A program made the translations under genes and the position numbers. From contig NW_024609835.1 in NCBI RefSeq assembly GCF_016920785.2, forward strand, positions 26,361,297 through 26,425,296: a stretch of DNA of 64,000 nt, in the 5' to 3' direction. Shown one piece after another: positions 24,201 through 31,944 of this stretch (position 1 is its first letter; every line of letters begins with the position of its first letter). The DNA comes from Ixodes scapularis (taxonomy: Eukaryota; Arthropoda; Arachnida; Ixodida; Ixodidae). The notes beneath the pieces are model-generated. The model ran no database searches, was not told the origin of the DNA, and worked only from the letters and a program-made list of their open reading frames with translations.

Positions 24201-25641
24201 AGAAAAAGCAATGTGGGCATCGGTGCCCGCAACTTCCAAAATACCCAAAAGTTTAATCCACCTAATCTCTTCAACATATCAAACAATTAGAAAAGTACTT
24301 GTTATTGCTAAGAAATATATGTTTTCTTTTTTTAAAGGAACCTTTCCGACCATGCCTCCAGACGCCCACATTGTACGCCACGCACTCCGGCGTTCGCCAA
24401 CAAGGCGTCAACGGTGTGAGACGCCGCCGCTAGGTCTTTAACGCTCTACTGAAAACACTTTATTCACTTGAAGTGGGCGTTATTCTGACATCCACGCATC
24501 CGCATCCTCTTTATCTTATGTAATAATACTGACATCTTAATTTCACTTTACTGCACAGGTAACTGGCGACGAGTACAGGCCTTCATCGTCTGCCTCCCGA
24601 GTTTGGGAATGCATTCGTCACGCCAGAATTTACAACATAATCTTTCTTTCGATCGCACTCGCGGCCGCGGCCGCTACCACGGCCACGATGAAGTGGACGA
24701 TAAAAAAAAAATGCGGATTCGGCTCCATGGGAGTTTTGACCTGAACCCCAAACGCGCTCCCCACATTCGCAGTTGCGCCTCATGTTTAAAAAAAATGCTT
24801 CTTGTCAATGTCACTTTTCTTGTCTCAGTTAACGCACTCAGCACCTTGGAACTCCCCTTTTCCGCCGATATCTTACTATTGTACATTCATGTACTTTTAG
24901 CATCATCCAGAAGCAAGAAAATACCTGCCTTCAAGGTCATCCCAGCACATTCTTACTTCCTAACTTCATCACGGGGGGAATATGCGTCGCTGGCGGCGCC
25001 GCCGCTTTCGGCGCTCCACCCCGGCTCCCGCCGGCTCCTCAGGAGCAGGAGTCAGGTAAATGGGAGGAGCCGCTCCTCCCATTTACCTGACTCTCTCTAC
25101 ACACGGCTCTGCTGGCAGCGTACTTAAAGCTCAAGTTGAATTTTCAAATCCTAAAGATGGCATAATATACCCTTGTCAAAAGCTCGCGCCATCTAAAGCC
25201 TGCTGTGCAAAACATATCCGAGTCTGCCATTGTTTGAGCACGTACTCAGAGTGTGTATTGGACAGTGAGCTATGCGTCAACGTTCGGCGCACGCGCTTCG
25301 TGTTAAAAAGATGGCGACCTCCAATGTTACTCGACGGGTTTCTGAAAATGGTCTATTGCGCCCACTCTGCACTATGAACCAAGATGGCGACGCCCGCGAG
25401 AAAATCGCGGTAGGAAATGCCGGTACCCTAATCCTAGCTTCTTTAGTGGCTCTAATGAGTCCAATATAGTATGCTCGTGGCATGAGTGTCGTTAAAAATG
25501 CGCAGCCCGCTGGGACCACTCACTAGAATCCGCTGAGCAGGTTCAGGAGCGTCGTCTTTCCCGCTCCCGACGGTCCCATGATGGCGGTCAGGGTGCCGGG
25601 CTTCGCGATGCCGCTCATGTTGTTCACCAACGTCTTGGTCT
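6136..25641 (-). CDS. ABC transporter subfamily G half transporter (ABCG1/4-like), ten internal exons, both ends missing
   Basis: Ten exons join on the minus strand: 25641-25524, 19617-19431, 18501-18356, 17581-17458, 14911-14797, 13229-13090, 12646-12545, 8693-8525, 7653-7553 and 6291-6136. All introns are GT-AG and all phases match, giving about 452 residues. Order of parts: Walker A (GPSGAGKTT), Q-loop (VMQEDRLLPE), signature (LSGGQRRR), Walker B/D-loop (VVFLDEPTSGLD across a junction), H-loop (SIHTPS), the YHNPADF linker, then membrane segments. This nucleotide-domain-first order is typical of ABCG half transporters, which dimerise and export lipids or sterols. YHNPADF followed by an AAGDYGD block, and QELVNNPP before Walker B, point to the ABCG1/ABCG4 branch; the substrate is unknown. 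Roughly the first 100 residues and the last 130 or so (after TKLQ) are not visible. No stop or frameshift lies inside the exons, so the gene looks functional. Confidence 0.9.
6292..7552 (-). other. ABCG intron
   Basis: A 1.26 kb AT-rich intron between the FPIE exon and the last visible membrane exon. No coding signal or element is recognised. Confidence 0.6.
7553..7653 (-). CDS. ABCG exon, FPIE...LRENRNCWYS segment
   Basis: The acceptor is GCTTACAG before TTCCCATTG and the donor is TTCCTG before GTAAGTTAC. It encodes FPIELSVLLRENRNCWYS and then VRMYYLAHYITEIPFL. The FP.E...LRE...WYS..AYYLA pattern is a well-conserved ABCG element between membrane helices 2 and 3. No longer open frame exists here, so the exon was found by phase and motif. 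Confidence 0.88.
8525..8693 (-). CDS. ABCG exon, first two membrane helices
   Basis: The acceptor is ATCCATAG before GTGGCAACG and the donor is ATTGTAT before GTGAGTAG. It encodes VATPLRFVAYAAFAIMMIML (helix 1), a YYDIGRRAS turn and NANMFFGMCCIVMFQSILPT (helix 2). A longer open frame over the same DNA (8521-8763) is out of frame. The exon leaves one T, which completes Phe of VFPIE in the next exon. Confidence 0.88.
8694..12544 (-). other. ABCG intron with element debris
   Basis: A 3.85 kb intron between the connecting-helix exon and the helix 1 exon. It holds a hAT-type MITE (10470-10938), several A/T homopolymers (9117-9135, 10008-10024, 11386-11403) and no recognisable coding exon. Confidence 0.6.
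10470..10938. mobile_element. hAT-type MITE rich in GTAACG motifs
   Basis: The ends read CAGTGTACGTTGTAG on the left and, reverse-complemented, CAGTGTTTGTGGTAAC on the right. CAGTG-type termini are typical of hAT elements. Flanking octamers are ATTAATGG (10462-10469) and ATAAAAGG (10939-10946), an 8-bp target duplication with two mismatches. The interior is full of repeated GTAACG/CGTTAC words and has no ORF. Confidence 0.6.
12545..12646 (-). CDS. ABCG exon leading into the membrane domain
   Basis: The acceptor is CTTTGCAG before ACCAAGGCG and the donor is AACAAG before GTGGGCACG, giving 34 codons in phase 0. The product TKAEAMKLYSFKTN continues to SFHQFGVLLKRCWLSVARNK. This corresponds to the amphipathic connecting helix found before the first membrane helix of ABCG proteins (F..L..R..LS..R). 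Confidence 0.88.
13090..13229 (-). CDS. ABCG exon, linker after YHNPADF
   Basis: The acceptor is TTTCGCAG before TCTCCGAG. The first bases complete Val, giving PADFVSEIAAGDYGDY. This matches the family's PADFVMEVASGEYGD-type continuation. The rest (ELSKEFLMAVPVENG...) is a charged linker between the ATPase and the membrane domain, which is variable in the family. The donor is GAACAG before GTAGTGAC, phase 0. Confidence 0.85.
13436..13520 (-). repeat. Short LINE 3'-end-like fragment
   Basis: A TTTATTTATTTATTTC run is followed by CCTGCAGGACCCATGAAGGC and ATTACAGGAGGGGAG. The layout is like the 3' end at 15880-15960 (TTTATTAAAACCTTGAAGGC, then GGCATTACACAAGGTGGG). The similarity suggests a minus-strand non-LTR 3' end. 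Confidence 0.4.
14037..14079. repeat. Near-perfect hairpin
   Basis: Two 19-bp arms (CTGTAATGCTCCATTACAG and CTGTAATGGGGCATTACAG) are inverted copies with one mismatch, separated by a 5-base spacer. Each arm is itself nearly palindromic. Confidence 0.85.
14160..14471 (-). pseudogene. C-terminal piece of a non-LTR retrotransposon ORF2
   Basis: The 103-codon frame shows the tail seen after the RT domain of many Jockey/CR1-type elements: RRRIFRLALFHKIYQNNP, then SSRVDHQYIVVIPNYKTNT and SFVSRTSSDWNSLSAYI. The RT core is absent, as expected from 5' truncation during insertion. It sits in an ABCG intron on the same strand as the gene. Confidence 0.8.
14797..14911 (-). CDS. ABCG exon, end of nucleotide-binding domain
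   Basis: The acceptor is CTTGCAG before TTGTACATG and the donor is GACTTTG before GTGAGTATT. It encodes LYMVSHGRCIYNGHVDD and ends in NYHNPADF. The LY..S.G.C.Y.G and YHNPADF patterns are characteristic of ABCG1/ABCG4-type proteins just after the H-loop. It leaves one G for the next exon. Confidence 0.9.
15840..16215 (-). pseudogene. 3' end of another non-LTR retrotransposon
   Basis: The 3' end on the minus strand is marked by a CATCATCATT simple repeat (about 15868-15890) and a CCTTGAAGGCCATTGCTGGC block. Upstream on that strand, about 16110-16210, one frame reads ITDWNSLPNSIVTQTDYNTF, the usual last motif of non-LTR ORF2. The RT core is missing. Confidence 0.65.
17300..17353. repeat. 54-bp perfect palindrome
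   Basis: The sequence from 17300 to 17353 equals its own reverse complement with no spacer. The arm starts TGGTTAGGATTTACTG and the centre is ACATATATATGT. Beyond it, one mismatch is followed by two more matching bases on each side. It lies about 100 bases inside the intron after the H-loop exon. Confidence 0.95.
17458..17581 (-). CDS. ABCG exon with D-loop and H-loop
   Basis: The acceptor is TTTCTAG before TGGTTTGG and the donor is GACAAA before GTACGTATG. The exon encodes SGLDN of the D-loop, a helix (MKEMAENGHTV) and the H-loop segment ICSIHTPSAKIFSHFDK. The switch histidine is present, but the family's usual IHQPS reads IHTPS here. The exon ends in phase 0. Confidence 0.9.
17582..18355 (-). 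other. ABCG intron
   Basis: A 0.77 kb intron between the Walker B exon and the H-loop exon. No element recognised. Confidence 0.6.
18356..18501 (-). CDS. ABCG exon with LSGGQ signature and Walker B
   Basis: The acceptor is GGGACTGCAG before GTTGAACAG. The exon encodes VEQSIQEWGLDECRKTRT, then the ABC signature LSGGQRRRLAIAQELV and Walker B VVFLDEPT. It leaves AG, which joins T of the next exon to make Ser of the D-loop DEPTSGLD. The donor GTCTGG departs strongly from GTRAGT, but both reading phase and motif continuity demand it. The open frame that continues past the donor is intron. Confidence 0.9.
18502..19430 (-). other. ABCG intron
   Basis: A 0.93 kb intron between the Q-loop and signature exons. 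It includes a TAATTACAATTATAATTACAA run near 18894-18918 and an A run near 19132-19145. Confidence 0.6.
19431..19617 (-). CDS. ABCG exon with Q-loop
   Basis: The acceptor is TATTGCAG before TGACACGG. The first base completes the Tyr codon from the Walker A exon, giving LLSGFYDTGYEGEVQING. The Q-loop glutamine lies in YVMQEDRLLPELTVEE, and the exon ends in the helical region at DKDDKRDK. The donor is AAG before GTGGAGT, a weaker 5' splice site than its neighbours. The exon ends in phase 0. Confidence 0.88.
20180..20240. repeat. Tandem duplication of a ~28-bp unit
   Basis: CACTCGTACAACAAAGTCGC followed by CAAGCTA occurs twice back to back, and a third partial CACTC follows. It lies in the large ABCG intron and looks like a local replication slip. 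Confidence 0.85.
20234..20851 (-). other. Two adjacent unidentified open frames in an ABCG intron
   Basis: Frame 20522-20851 encodes 109 residues, including YQNFVRLRIGIFDEVIAVCG. This faintly recalls the N-terminal NF.R.....F.E.L pattern of PIF/Harbinger transposases. Frame 20234-20488 encodes 84 residues with no match I know. No splice sites join them to the ABCG exons. They may be transposase debris or chance. Confidence 0.25.
22621..23921. mobile_element. Probable non-autonomous element with GTAATT-rich ends
   Basis: The left end (22640-22760) is packed with TAATTACAGTAATT, AATTGTAATTTAATTAC and similar words. The right end (23745-23905) carries the inverse-oriented series AAGTAATTGTAATTGTAATT. 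The intervening 1 kb is unrelated single-copy-looking DNA without a recognisable ORF. This arrangement of subterminal repeats facing each other suggests a DNA transposon; exact termini are unclear. Confidence 0.5.
25049..25093. repeat. 45-bp palindrome with one-base centre
   Basis: Two 22-bp arms starting GAGTCAGGTAAATGGGAG are perfect inverted copies around a single C at 25071. The block lies in the large ABCG intron, about 430 bases upstream (plus-strand sense) of the Walker A exon. Confidence 0.95.
25524..25641 (-). CDS. ABCG exon with Walker A
   Basis: The acceptor is TGTGCAG before AGACCAAG and the donor is TTCTA before GTGAGTGG. The exon encodes ETKTLVNNMSGIAKPG, then a perfect Walker A (GPSGAGKTT) and LLNLLSGF. 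It starts with two bases of a split codon, so an upstream exon must end with one base. It leaves TA, which joins T of the next exon to make Tyr. The upstream exon was not found within the window. An open frame runs on upstream of the acceptor, but that part is intron. Confidence 0.9.
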
Positions 25642-28000
25642 CTGCACAGACATGGTGCCCCTTCAGAAACAGTGCAACCGATGGCGCTTTACAGTGATTA
25701 TACTCCATCTAACCTTTCGTTGAACCGCAGCGGACCAGCCATCCCCCTAGCCCAGCGCTGTGAGAGTGTCACGTGACTTGGCGCTTCGAGGGTCACAACT
25801 CTGGAAGATCTCCTGACACTCTCACGGCACTGGATTGCCTCCGATGGCCCTCAGGCCGCAGTCCCATATCGTACAAAAAGAGAGACCCCAGACACTTTTC
25901 GAGGAGCGTTTCTTCCTTCTATTACGATCACAATGGTCGTACAAAAAACTGTCGGCAGACATGTTAGAAAATGACATTTGTATGAAGCAAACGTACTTGA
26001 AACGCGCTTGAGGCATGGCCGCAGGTAAGTCTATCATTATGTCTGCAGCATGATGTTCGACCATTGGGACTGCAGCTTTGGTGTTCGCTGAGATTTATCA
26101 TAAGCTTACCAACAGTGAGTGTATATACATATAAAAAAAAGATAAAAAAACGCTGTCATTTAACGAGCACACCTTTCTTTTTTCTTCTTTGGGAGCACAA
26201 AATCAGGCAATGAACTCTTAATGGCAGCTATGTTTTACGGCCAGGTATTTTAAACACATTAAAGAAGCTGTGCAACGATTTTAACGTTGAAAGAATTGGC
26301 ATCTTCTATTTTTGACATTGTTCAGCTTGTCACAAATGACAGAAAACACACCTCCTTTCATCGAAATGTTGCGATCCCGCAGCGTACTAGCGAGGCAAAA
26401 TTAGAATATTCCTTGACCTGCAGCCGCGAGCGGCGGCCATGAGAAACACGCGACATGACGTCAATGAGGGTCTTAGAGAAAGATAGCAAGTTGTGCGACT
26501 AGCTGCTCTATAAAAGGTAACTTTTCTATAAATCTTCTCGTTCCAACATAAATATAAATCCGTCAAAAACCTGGTATCATCGACAAAGCGTTTATTAAAT
26601 GGAGTTTTAGTAGCGCCATCTATCCTAGGTCCACAAAACCGTCAGCTCTATCTGCCATATCTGCTACCGCGAACAGCCGCCAGAAGCCGGAGGTGGAGGG
26701 GGACAGGGCCTAACGGGTATGGCCGGACCCGGATGAGACTTTCCTCCTTCCACCGTACTCTTCGCACTGCGCTCGCCAGCACGTGGTGACGCGGTCGCGA
26801 GCGGATGAGTTCTTGCTACTCACGGATCGCTCTAGAGAGAGAACGTTACCGGAACCCCGCGCCTACCCCATCGACGTCACTGCGCACGTGACCCGGAAGA
26901 CGATGTACGAGTTGAGGAGTGGCAAAAACCTGGATCTTTTTCATTTTTGAAAATAAAAACTAGGATATCCAGGCAAAATCTCTTTTAGCTCACTTCAGAA
27001 TTGTTGGACAACTCCTTTCTTTAATGTCGTGTTACTGGGCATGATATGCATAGAGAAAAGAAAGCGAGCTCTGTTCGAAGTAAAATGAGGTTTTGCTCAG
27101 GCCGTACAGTTTGCAGCGTATAGGAACGCAATGTTGCAGAGATCCCCGTACATCTATTGACGACACTAGCGAAATCGACGGCACCTAGAGGCAAGAGCAG
27201 AAAGCTGTGGCGGGTTCGTTTTCCGGTCTTTTCGGGCGAATAAAATATTCACTGCGTCTGGCGGGCAAAACGCGAAGTCGTGAAAGTACAGTTCAGGAAC
27301 ACATAATGGAAATCTTCAATAGCGGCTCTCCCCGTGTCCCGCGTAAAATTCTTTAGTTGTGAAATGAGTACGAGTTTACTACTGTGTTGGAAAAGGCGCG
27401 GTTCAGAAAATAAAACACAAAAAAAGCTTGTCTAGCGTTTACCATTTTTTAGACCACCTGAGACTGGGTGGAAGCTTGATTTTCACCGAACCAATCAGAG
27501 CATAGAAGAGAGCCTCGTGACAGTGTAGCTTCAGTGTGCACAATTCACGTAGGAAGCTCTCAGATGTTTCGATCTGTCTCTCTGATTGGCTCAAGGAGCC
27601 CGTAGCGATCACATTTTGCCAAGTTAAGCTTAAACGGAGCTTCACGTATTTTTTAACGAAATAAACATAGCGACCTGGAGGAGTAAAAGAGACGATTAGT
27701 CAGTTACAATAAAGCGCCTGTCGCGACAACCTCTGGGAGTAGTTTGCGTAAATTCCGCAACACGACGAACTACATCGTTTGAAACTTCGAACAGGGAGTG
27801 ACGAAATTGCTTGTTCGCAAGGATATCCCTCCTGATTGATCCGACTCTCGATATCTAAAACACTTAAATGTTTACGTTTTTTTTTTTTTTCTCGGTCATA
27901 GACGTTTTTTGCGCATCACACTTTCGATCAGAAGACTTATCCACGGAAACAAGTATGAACGAGACGAAAACATGACGTTGTTAAAGTTTACGAGGGGGAC
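25642..28000. other. No gene recognised; upstream side of ABCG
   Basis: The missing ABCG N-terminal exon(s) should lie on the minus strand to the right of 25641, but I cannot identify one. The segment has a short inverted repeat (25760-25771 with 25814-25825, GTGAGAGTGTCA) and a small MITE-like block (25930-26066). It also has a TATAAAAG at about 26511-26518 whose role is unknown. Confidence 0.4.
25930..26066. mobile_element. Small MITE-like block shared with 42766-42893
   Basis: CAATGGTCGTACAAAAAACTG at the left and, inverted, CAATGGTCGAACATCATGCTG at the right form imperfect terminal inverted repeats. The interior (GACATTTGTATGAAGCAA, CCGCAGGTAA, ATTATGTCTGCA) recurs in the same order at 42766-42893. 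Confidence 0.6.
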
Positions 28001-28020
28001 AAGCTGAGCTACTTGCTTAT

Positions 28021-28136
28021 ACCATGGGAAGAACCAGCTGAACATACATTTACAGGAAGGTTTATAAAGATGAGAGGAGATAGAGAAATGCGCAAACAAC
28101 CGCTGGACTACCAACTGTTTTGATAATAAACTTCTT
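28021..28136 (+). repeat. Repeat block with peptide NQLNIHLQE, inverted copy at 30682-30798
   Basis: The plus strand reads GAACCAGCTGAACATACATT, then TACAGGAAGG and GAGGAGATAGAGAAATGCGC. One frame gives GKNQLNIHLQE, two stops, then a stretch ending NCFDNKLL. The reverse complement of 30682-30798 gives the related GRNRLNIHLQE...NCFCDKRLL. The conserved peptide suggests a decayed coding relic of an unidentified element. Confidence 0.6.
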
Positions 28137-28424
28137 CGTGTATTTTTGCTTTTTCTTCTGCTTCATGCGTTTCTTTATAATATTTAATTATTCTGCTCGT
28201 ATTTCGAATAATTAAAAGGGCTGCAGCTTTGCAAAAATATTCTGTTTCTGTGGTTTAGCGAAACTGATGGGGAACTAACGCAGAATGCTGAGGCATCCCT
28301 CGTGTCCAATATAGGGTCAGAGTGTGTGAGCAAGCAATGGCGGAGAGGCGATGATGCGGACTTTTGGAAAGGGTCTATTGTGGGACCAATATATAGTGTG
28401 ACTTAAACACGCTCGATCTACAAT

Positions 28425-29075
28425 TGGTCGTAAAAATCGCTGCCTGCACCTAGCAGTCTATCCTTTTCGTCAAAGGTGTATTTCACAGGTCGATTTTTTC
28501 TTGTAAAACTACAAAGCGTAGCTCCCTGTCTGTAAAAAATAGGGCGATACACCTTGCCAGGGTCAACGGCAGACGGCGACGCAGACGACCGAGTCGAGTG
28601 GCGGGGTGCGTTTGGCGCACGTATTGATAGATGGCGTCGAGAGCAGCGTCGGAAGTTGTAGCCGACCAGCGAAAGAAAGCAGACGACACGCAGATGAAAT
28701 CCGTCCCCAAGGAGCAGGAACGCCGTTATTGTGCAACCGCGTTTTTTTTTTTTTTCAACTTCAGGTTTTGTTTTTATTGTCCTCATTTATTTTTAAACCA
28801 AAGGAGATTTTGTTCATTTTAGTAGATCACCATCGTCGCGAGCAGTCTCGATAAGGAGGTAGCGCCATCTATCAATACGTGCGCCAAACGCGCTTGCCGC
28901 CCGACTCTTCGTCGCCGTCTGCCGTTGACCCTGACAAGTTTTTTGGCACCATCTTTTTTACAGAAAGGGAGCTACGCTTTTTAATTTTACGAGAGAAAAC
29001 CGACCGGTGAAATGTACTTTTGAAGAAAAATTTAGATAGCTATGTGGGGGATCCGCTTTTTACGGCCCATATTAG
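28425..29075. mobile_element. Palindromic MITE (about 0.65 kb)
   Basis: The left arm (28425-28640) and right arm (28860-29075) are inverted copies. Both contain GGTCGATTTTTTC-like, GGGTCAACGGCAGACGGCGA-like and CGCACGTATTGATAGATGGC blocks. The unpaired centre is about 220 bases. Part of the arm (ACAGA.AGGGAGCTACGCTTT) is also recognisable in the MITE at 31945-32475, so the two families are related. There is no transposase. Confidence 0.75.
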
Positions 29076-29111
29076 TTAGAGCCTGATAATTTCACTCACC
29101 CCATATATTAC

Positions 29112-30170
29112 TTGCAAAAGTCTCAAGTTGTCTTAAGTGCAAGAGAAGGCGCAATATCGAGAGTGGCGAGTATGTGGCTCTGGAAAAAGTATAACTCTCA
29201 AGAGTATTCATGCCCGCAAATGTTTTTCAGTGCGTGTAAACTAGCCATTCAAGATAGCACAAAAAACACGAAAATCGCAGCAATATTCAGGTATATAACT
29301 GATTTCCTAATTCTGTGTACTACGGAGGTTGACACACAAGCTGTAGGGTGCCTCAATACCATCCTCGAACTTTCCAACAAAGTTAAATGGCTCACCTTCA
29401 CATATAAACTTCCCATCAAGAAAACCATCAAATTTCTTAATTTAGCTTTAGATAAAAAAAAAAAAAACATTTGTTGGAGGTACCAAGCCCGATTAGGTAA
29501 AAGTTTAATCTCCTATAAATGTGTACGTTCTGAAATTATTAAGTAGACTCGTTGCCATTACAGCCCTGTCATTCAGCATAAACAAATCATATGTACATCA
29601 AATTACACGAAGCTTCGAGACACAAGTATCAGACTTCAAGAAGTTGGCTACCCAAGATACGTACCGGCCTCCATAGGTGAAAGATTACGCCACAACGTCA
29701 AAAGGACAAATGATGATTAAGACCCCGCAACACAAAAAAAGACACGAAAACCTTTTGTGGTGGTCTCACATATGCACGGGATCACCGACAAATTGAAAAC
29801 GAAGATTGCGAGCCAACAAGATGCGCAAGTGGTGTGCTCGGCGCCTAATAAAGCATATTCGATGTGCCGCAAGGCGAACCAGGCACGAATCAACAATAAA
29901 AATGAATGCGGCACAAATCATGGGACAAAATACGCCCCGTCCAATAAGGAAGTGATCTACAACATTCGCTTAACATGCGGACATTGCTACGTCACAAAAA
30001 CGGGGCGGTGCATCAACGAAAGAACACGAAACATTAAAATAACCGTAAAAGCTTCACAACAACAGGACACTTGGCAGCTCATTGTCGTGAATGCACGTGC
30101 AATGCCGAGCTCAATCAAGTCCCCATCTTAGGACGCCACAGAAACATTGTCGCACGGAAGATGTTGGAGG
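29112..30170 (+). pseudogene. Penelope-like element, RT and GIY-YIG remnant
   Basis: One frame stays open for about 1 kb except for two stops (near 29544 and 29718). It shows an RT active-site region reading FRYITDFLIL where Penelope RTs have RYVDDF, so one catalytic Asp is lost. Downstream is a GIY-YIG endonuclease core, EVIYNIRLTCGHCYVTKTGR then CINERTRNI. Penelope-like elements encode this RT plus GIY-YIG pair and insert into chromosomes. The N-terminal part is missing, so the copy is dead. Confidence 0.8.
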
Positions 30171-30174
30171 CCCT

Positions 30175-30500
30175 AGCTAGTGCCACTAAATAAGCTACGC
30201 TTCAGAGTAACGACACTTGTCCATATTGTGTCTTCAAATCGTGATTCCCAGTTATCTCAAGGTTTGTCTGAAATCACAGAAAACGCTGTTCCGTCCTCCA
30301 CAACTGTTCAAAAAGCTCGCTGCAAAATAATCAGATGAGCTTTTGAACACGGAATCTAATTAATGCGGAGGAAGTCGCACTTTTGAATCATGACGATCGG
30401 CAGTTGCGTCTGCTCTGCACAAGCACCAAAATGGTGGCGCCCACAACGATGTCCGGGAACAGAGCGCCGATAGTCTAAGCGCTGCTCATTTAGTGGCTCT
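30175..30500. mobile_element. Single-arm copy of the 1930-2660 palindromic MITE
   Basis: The stretch matches the right arm at about 2355-2655 in the same order: AATAAGCTACGC, CAGAGTAACGACACTTG, CCATATTGTG, CCGTCCTCCAC, ACGATCGGCAGTTGCG and GAGCGCCGATAGTCTAAGCG. No inverted partner arm is present nearby. Confidence 0.8.
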
Positions 30501-30681
30501 AGCCCTAGCCATAAAAGAGAAGAAATAAAATTTCGCTAGCTACTCATAAGGCTCGCTAAACAACAACTAAAACATTCCTGCAAGGCTACGGCCATTTTAG
30601 TGATTAGAAATACAAGAAGGAGGCGTATAGGTAATGATTCAGAAACAAATAAAGCAGAAAAAAGAAGGAGAAAAAACTAGT

Positions 30682-30798
30682 TGAAGAAGACGTTTATCAC
30701 AAAAACAGTTAGATAGTCCATCGTTGGTTTGTGAATTTCTCAATCTCCTCTCAACTGTAGAGTCTTCCTGTAAATGTATGTTCAGCCGGTTCCTCCCA
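30682..30798 (-). repeat. Inverted copy of the 28021-28136 block
   Basis: On the minus strand it reads GGNRLNIHLQE-type peptide (FIGRNRLNIHLQEDS) followed by an NCF...K.LL segment, like the block at 28021-28136. The two flank the Penelope relic in opposite orientation. The parent element is not recognised. Confidence 0.6.
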
Positions 30799-30897
30799 AT
30801 GAAGTTCACAGACTGCGATGGAAGTTGGGAGCAGGCATGGGACGTGACGACGACCACTAACGCGAACTTAATGTCTAGCTGAAAGTAATCAACCTCA

Positions 30898-30915
30898 ATA
30901 TATATATATATATAT
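30898..30915. repeat. (TA)n microsatellite
   Basis: About nine TA units in an AT-rich context. Confidence 0.9.
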
Positions 30916-31944
30916 TTTTACTTTTACTACATCGATTTAAGTCCTTTATTTGTTAACCGCCGGAAAGGACAGCTCCCTTCTCAGAAGGAGACCATTACAG
31001 ACAGAAACGATTTGGTATCTTTCATACCCTTCAGCCGTTCTAGCCTGAAAGCGCTTCCTTCTCTCTCTCTCTCTTAATCCTTTTCTCCCCTCCACAGCTA
31101 TTCGAAGGCGGCAAACTTCCACCCTTTGACGGTGACCCAGTGGAAAAATCTAGCGAATGTCACCGAAAACGAGTTTTTGAGGACGCGGGTATAAAGAAAC
31201 GTAAGTGGGAAGGACAAACCAATACCACAATATGCTATTAAAAAAAAATCTTGAAGGAGTTTATTTAGCGTCTATGCCCATCCTGGCCGTTGCGATACGA
31301 TAGTTTGAGAATTTCCCCTTTAGCAGCATACACTACTAGAAAGTCGCTTTCATAGTGTTATTTGCAACACAATATAATTTTTTTTTTTTTAATTTTTCGT
31401 AAAAGCTATGCGACAAAACATGTCGTGAACAACAAACCGCACGCTGTACACAGCCTAGAGGAAAGCACCGAACATAAGCTCCCATACACCATTCCAATAA
31501 TCGCCTTTTGCGCGCTGGCATTTTTATCTGCTGGGCTTTCAAACGCGTTCTGAGCGCATGCTTTAGCTCTTTTTTTCTGAATATTGACGCTAGACATGAT
31601 TTCTCGCATAAGTGATAAGCGCTTGCAAGGTGGACATCTATTTTTAACTTAAGTTGACGCTTCGAGCCGATAGGACCAATTGAACAACATCAAAAGCGCG
31701 ACACAAATAGAGAACCTGCAGAAAAAAAAATTATGTTCCTTATTTTTTTGTACGTGTTTAACGATAAACGCTGTCACCACGTTAAATTTGGCCCAGTTGG
31801 TTGACGCCCCCTATCGTTCAATTTCTTGTTCTTGTGGTTGCTTAAGGTGCGTTGACTGCCCCGTGACTTGCACTTGTAGTACATGTGTCTGATTGCACGT
31901 GGTCGGGCTCTCGACTGCGCTCTGGCTTATGATAAAATGAAGTA

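Larger units (their letters stand above)
19618..25523 (-). other. Largest ABCG intron (5.9 kb)
   Basis: The intron separates the Walker A exon from the Q-loop exon. It contains unidentified open frames (20234-20851), a tandem duplication (about 20180-20240), a C run (22447-22463), a GTAATT-rich element (about 22621-23921) and a 45-bp palindrome (25049-25093). Confidence 0.6.

Noticed and set aside
24603..25127. 174-codon plus-strand open frame
   Set aside because: Low-complexity Arg/Ser composition, no known domain, and it reads through the 45-bp palindrome. It lies antisense in an ABCG intron.
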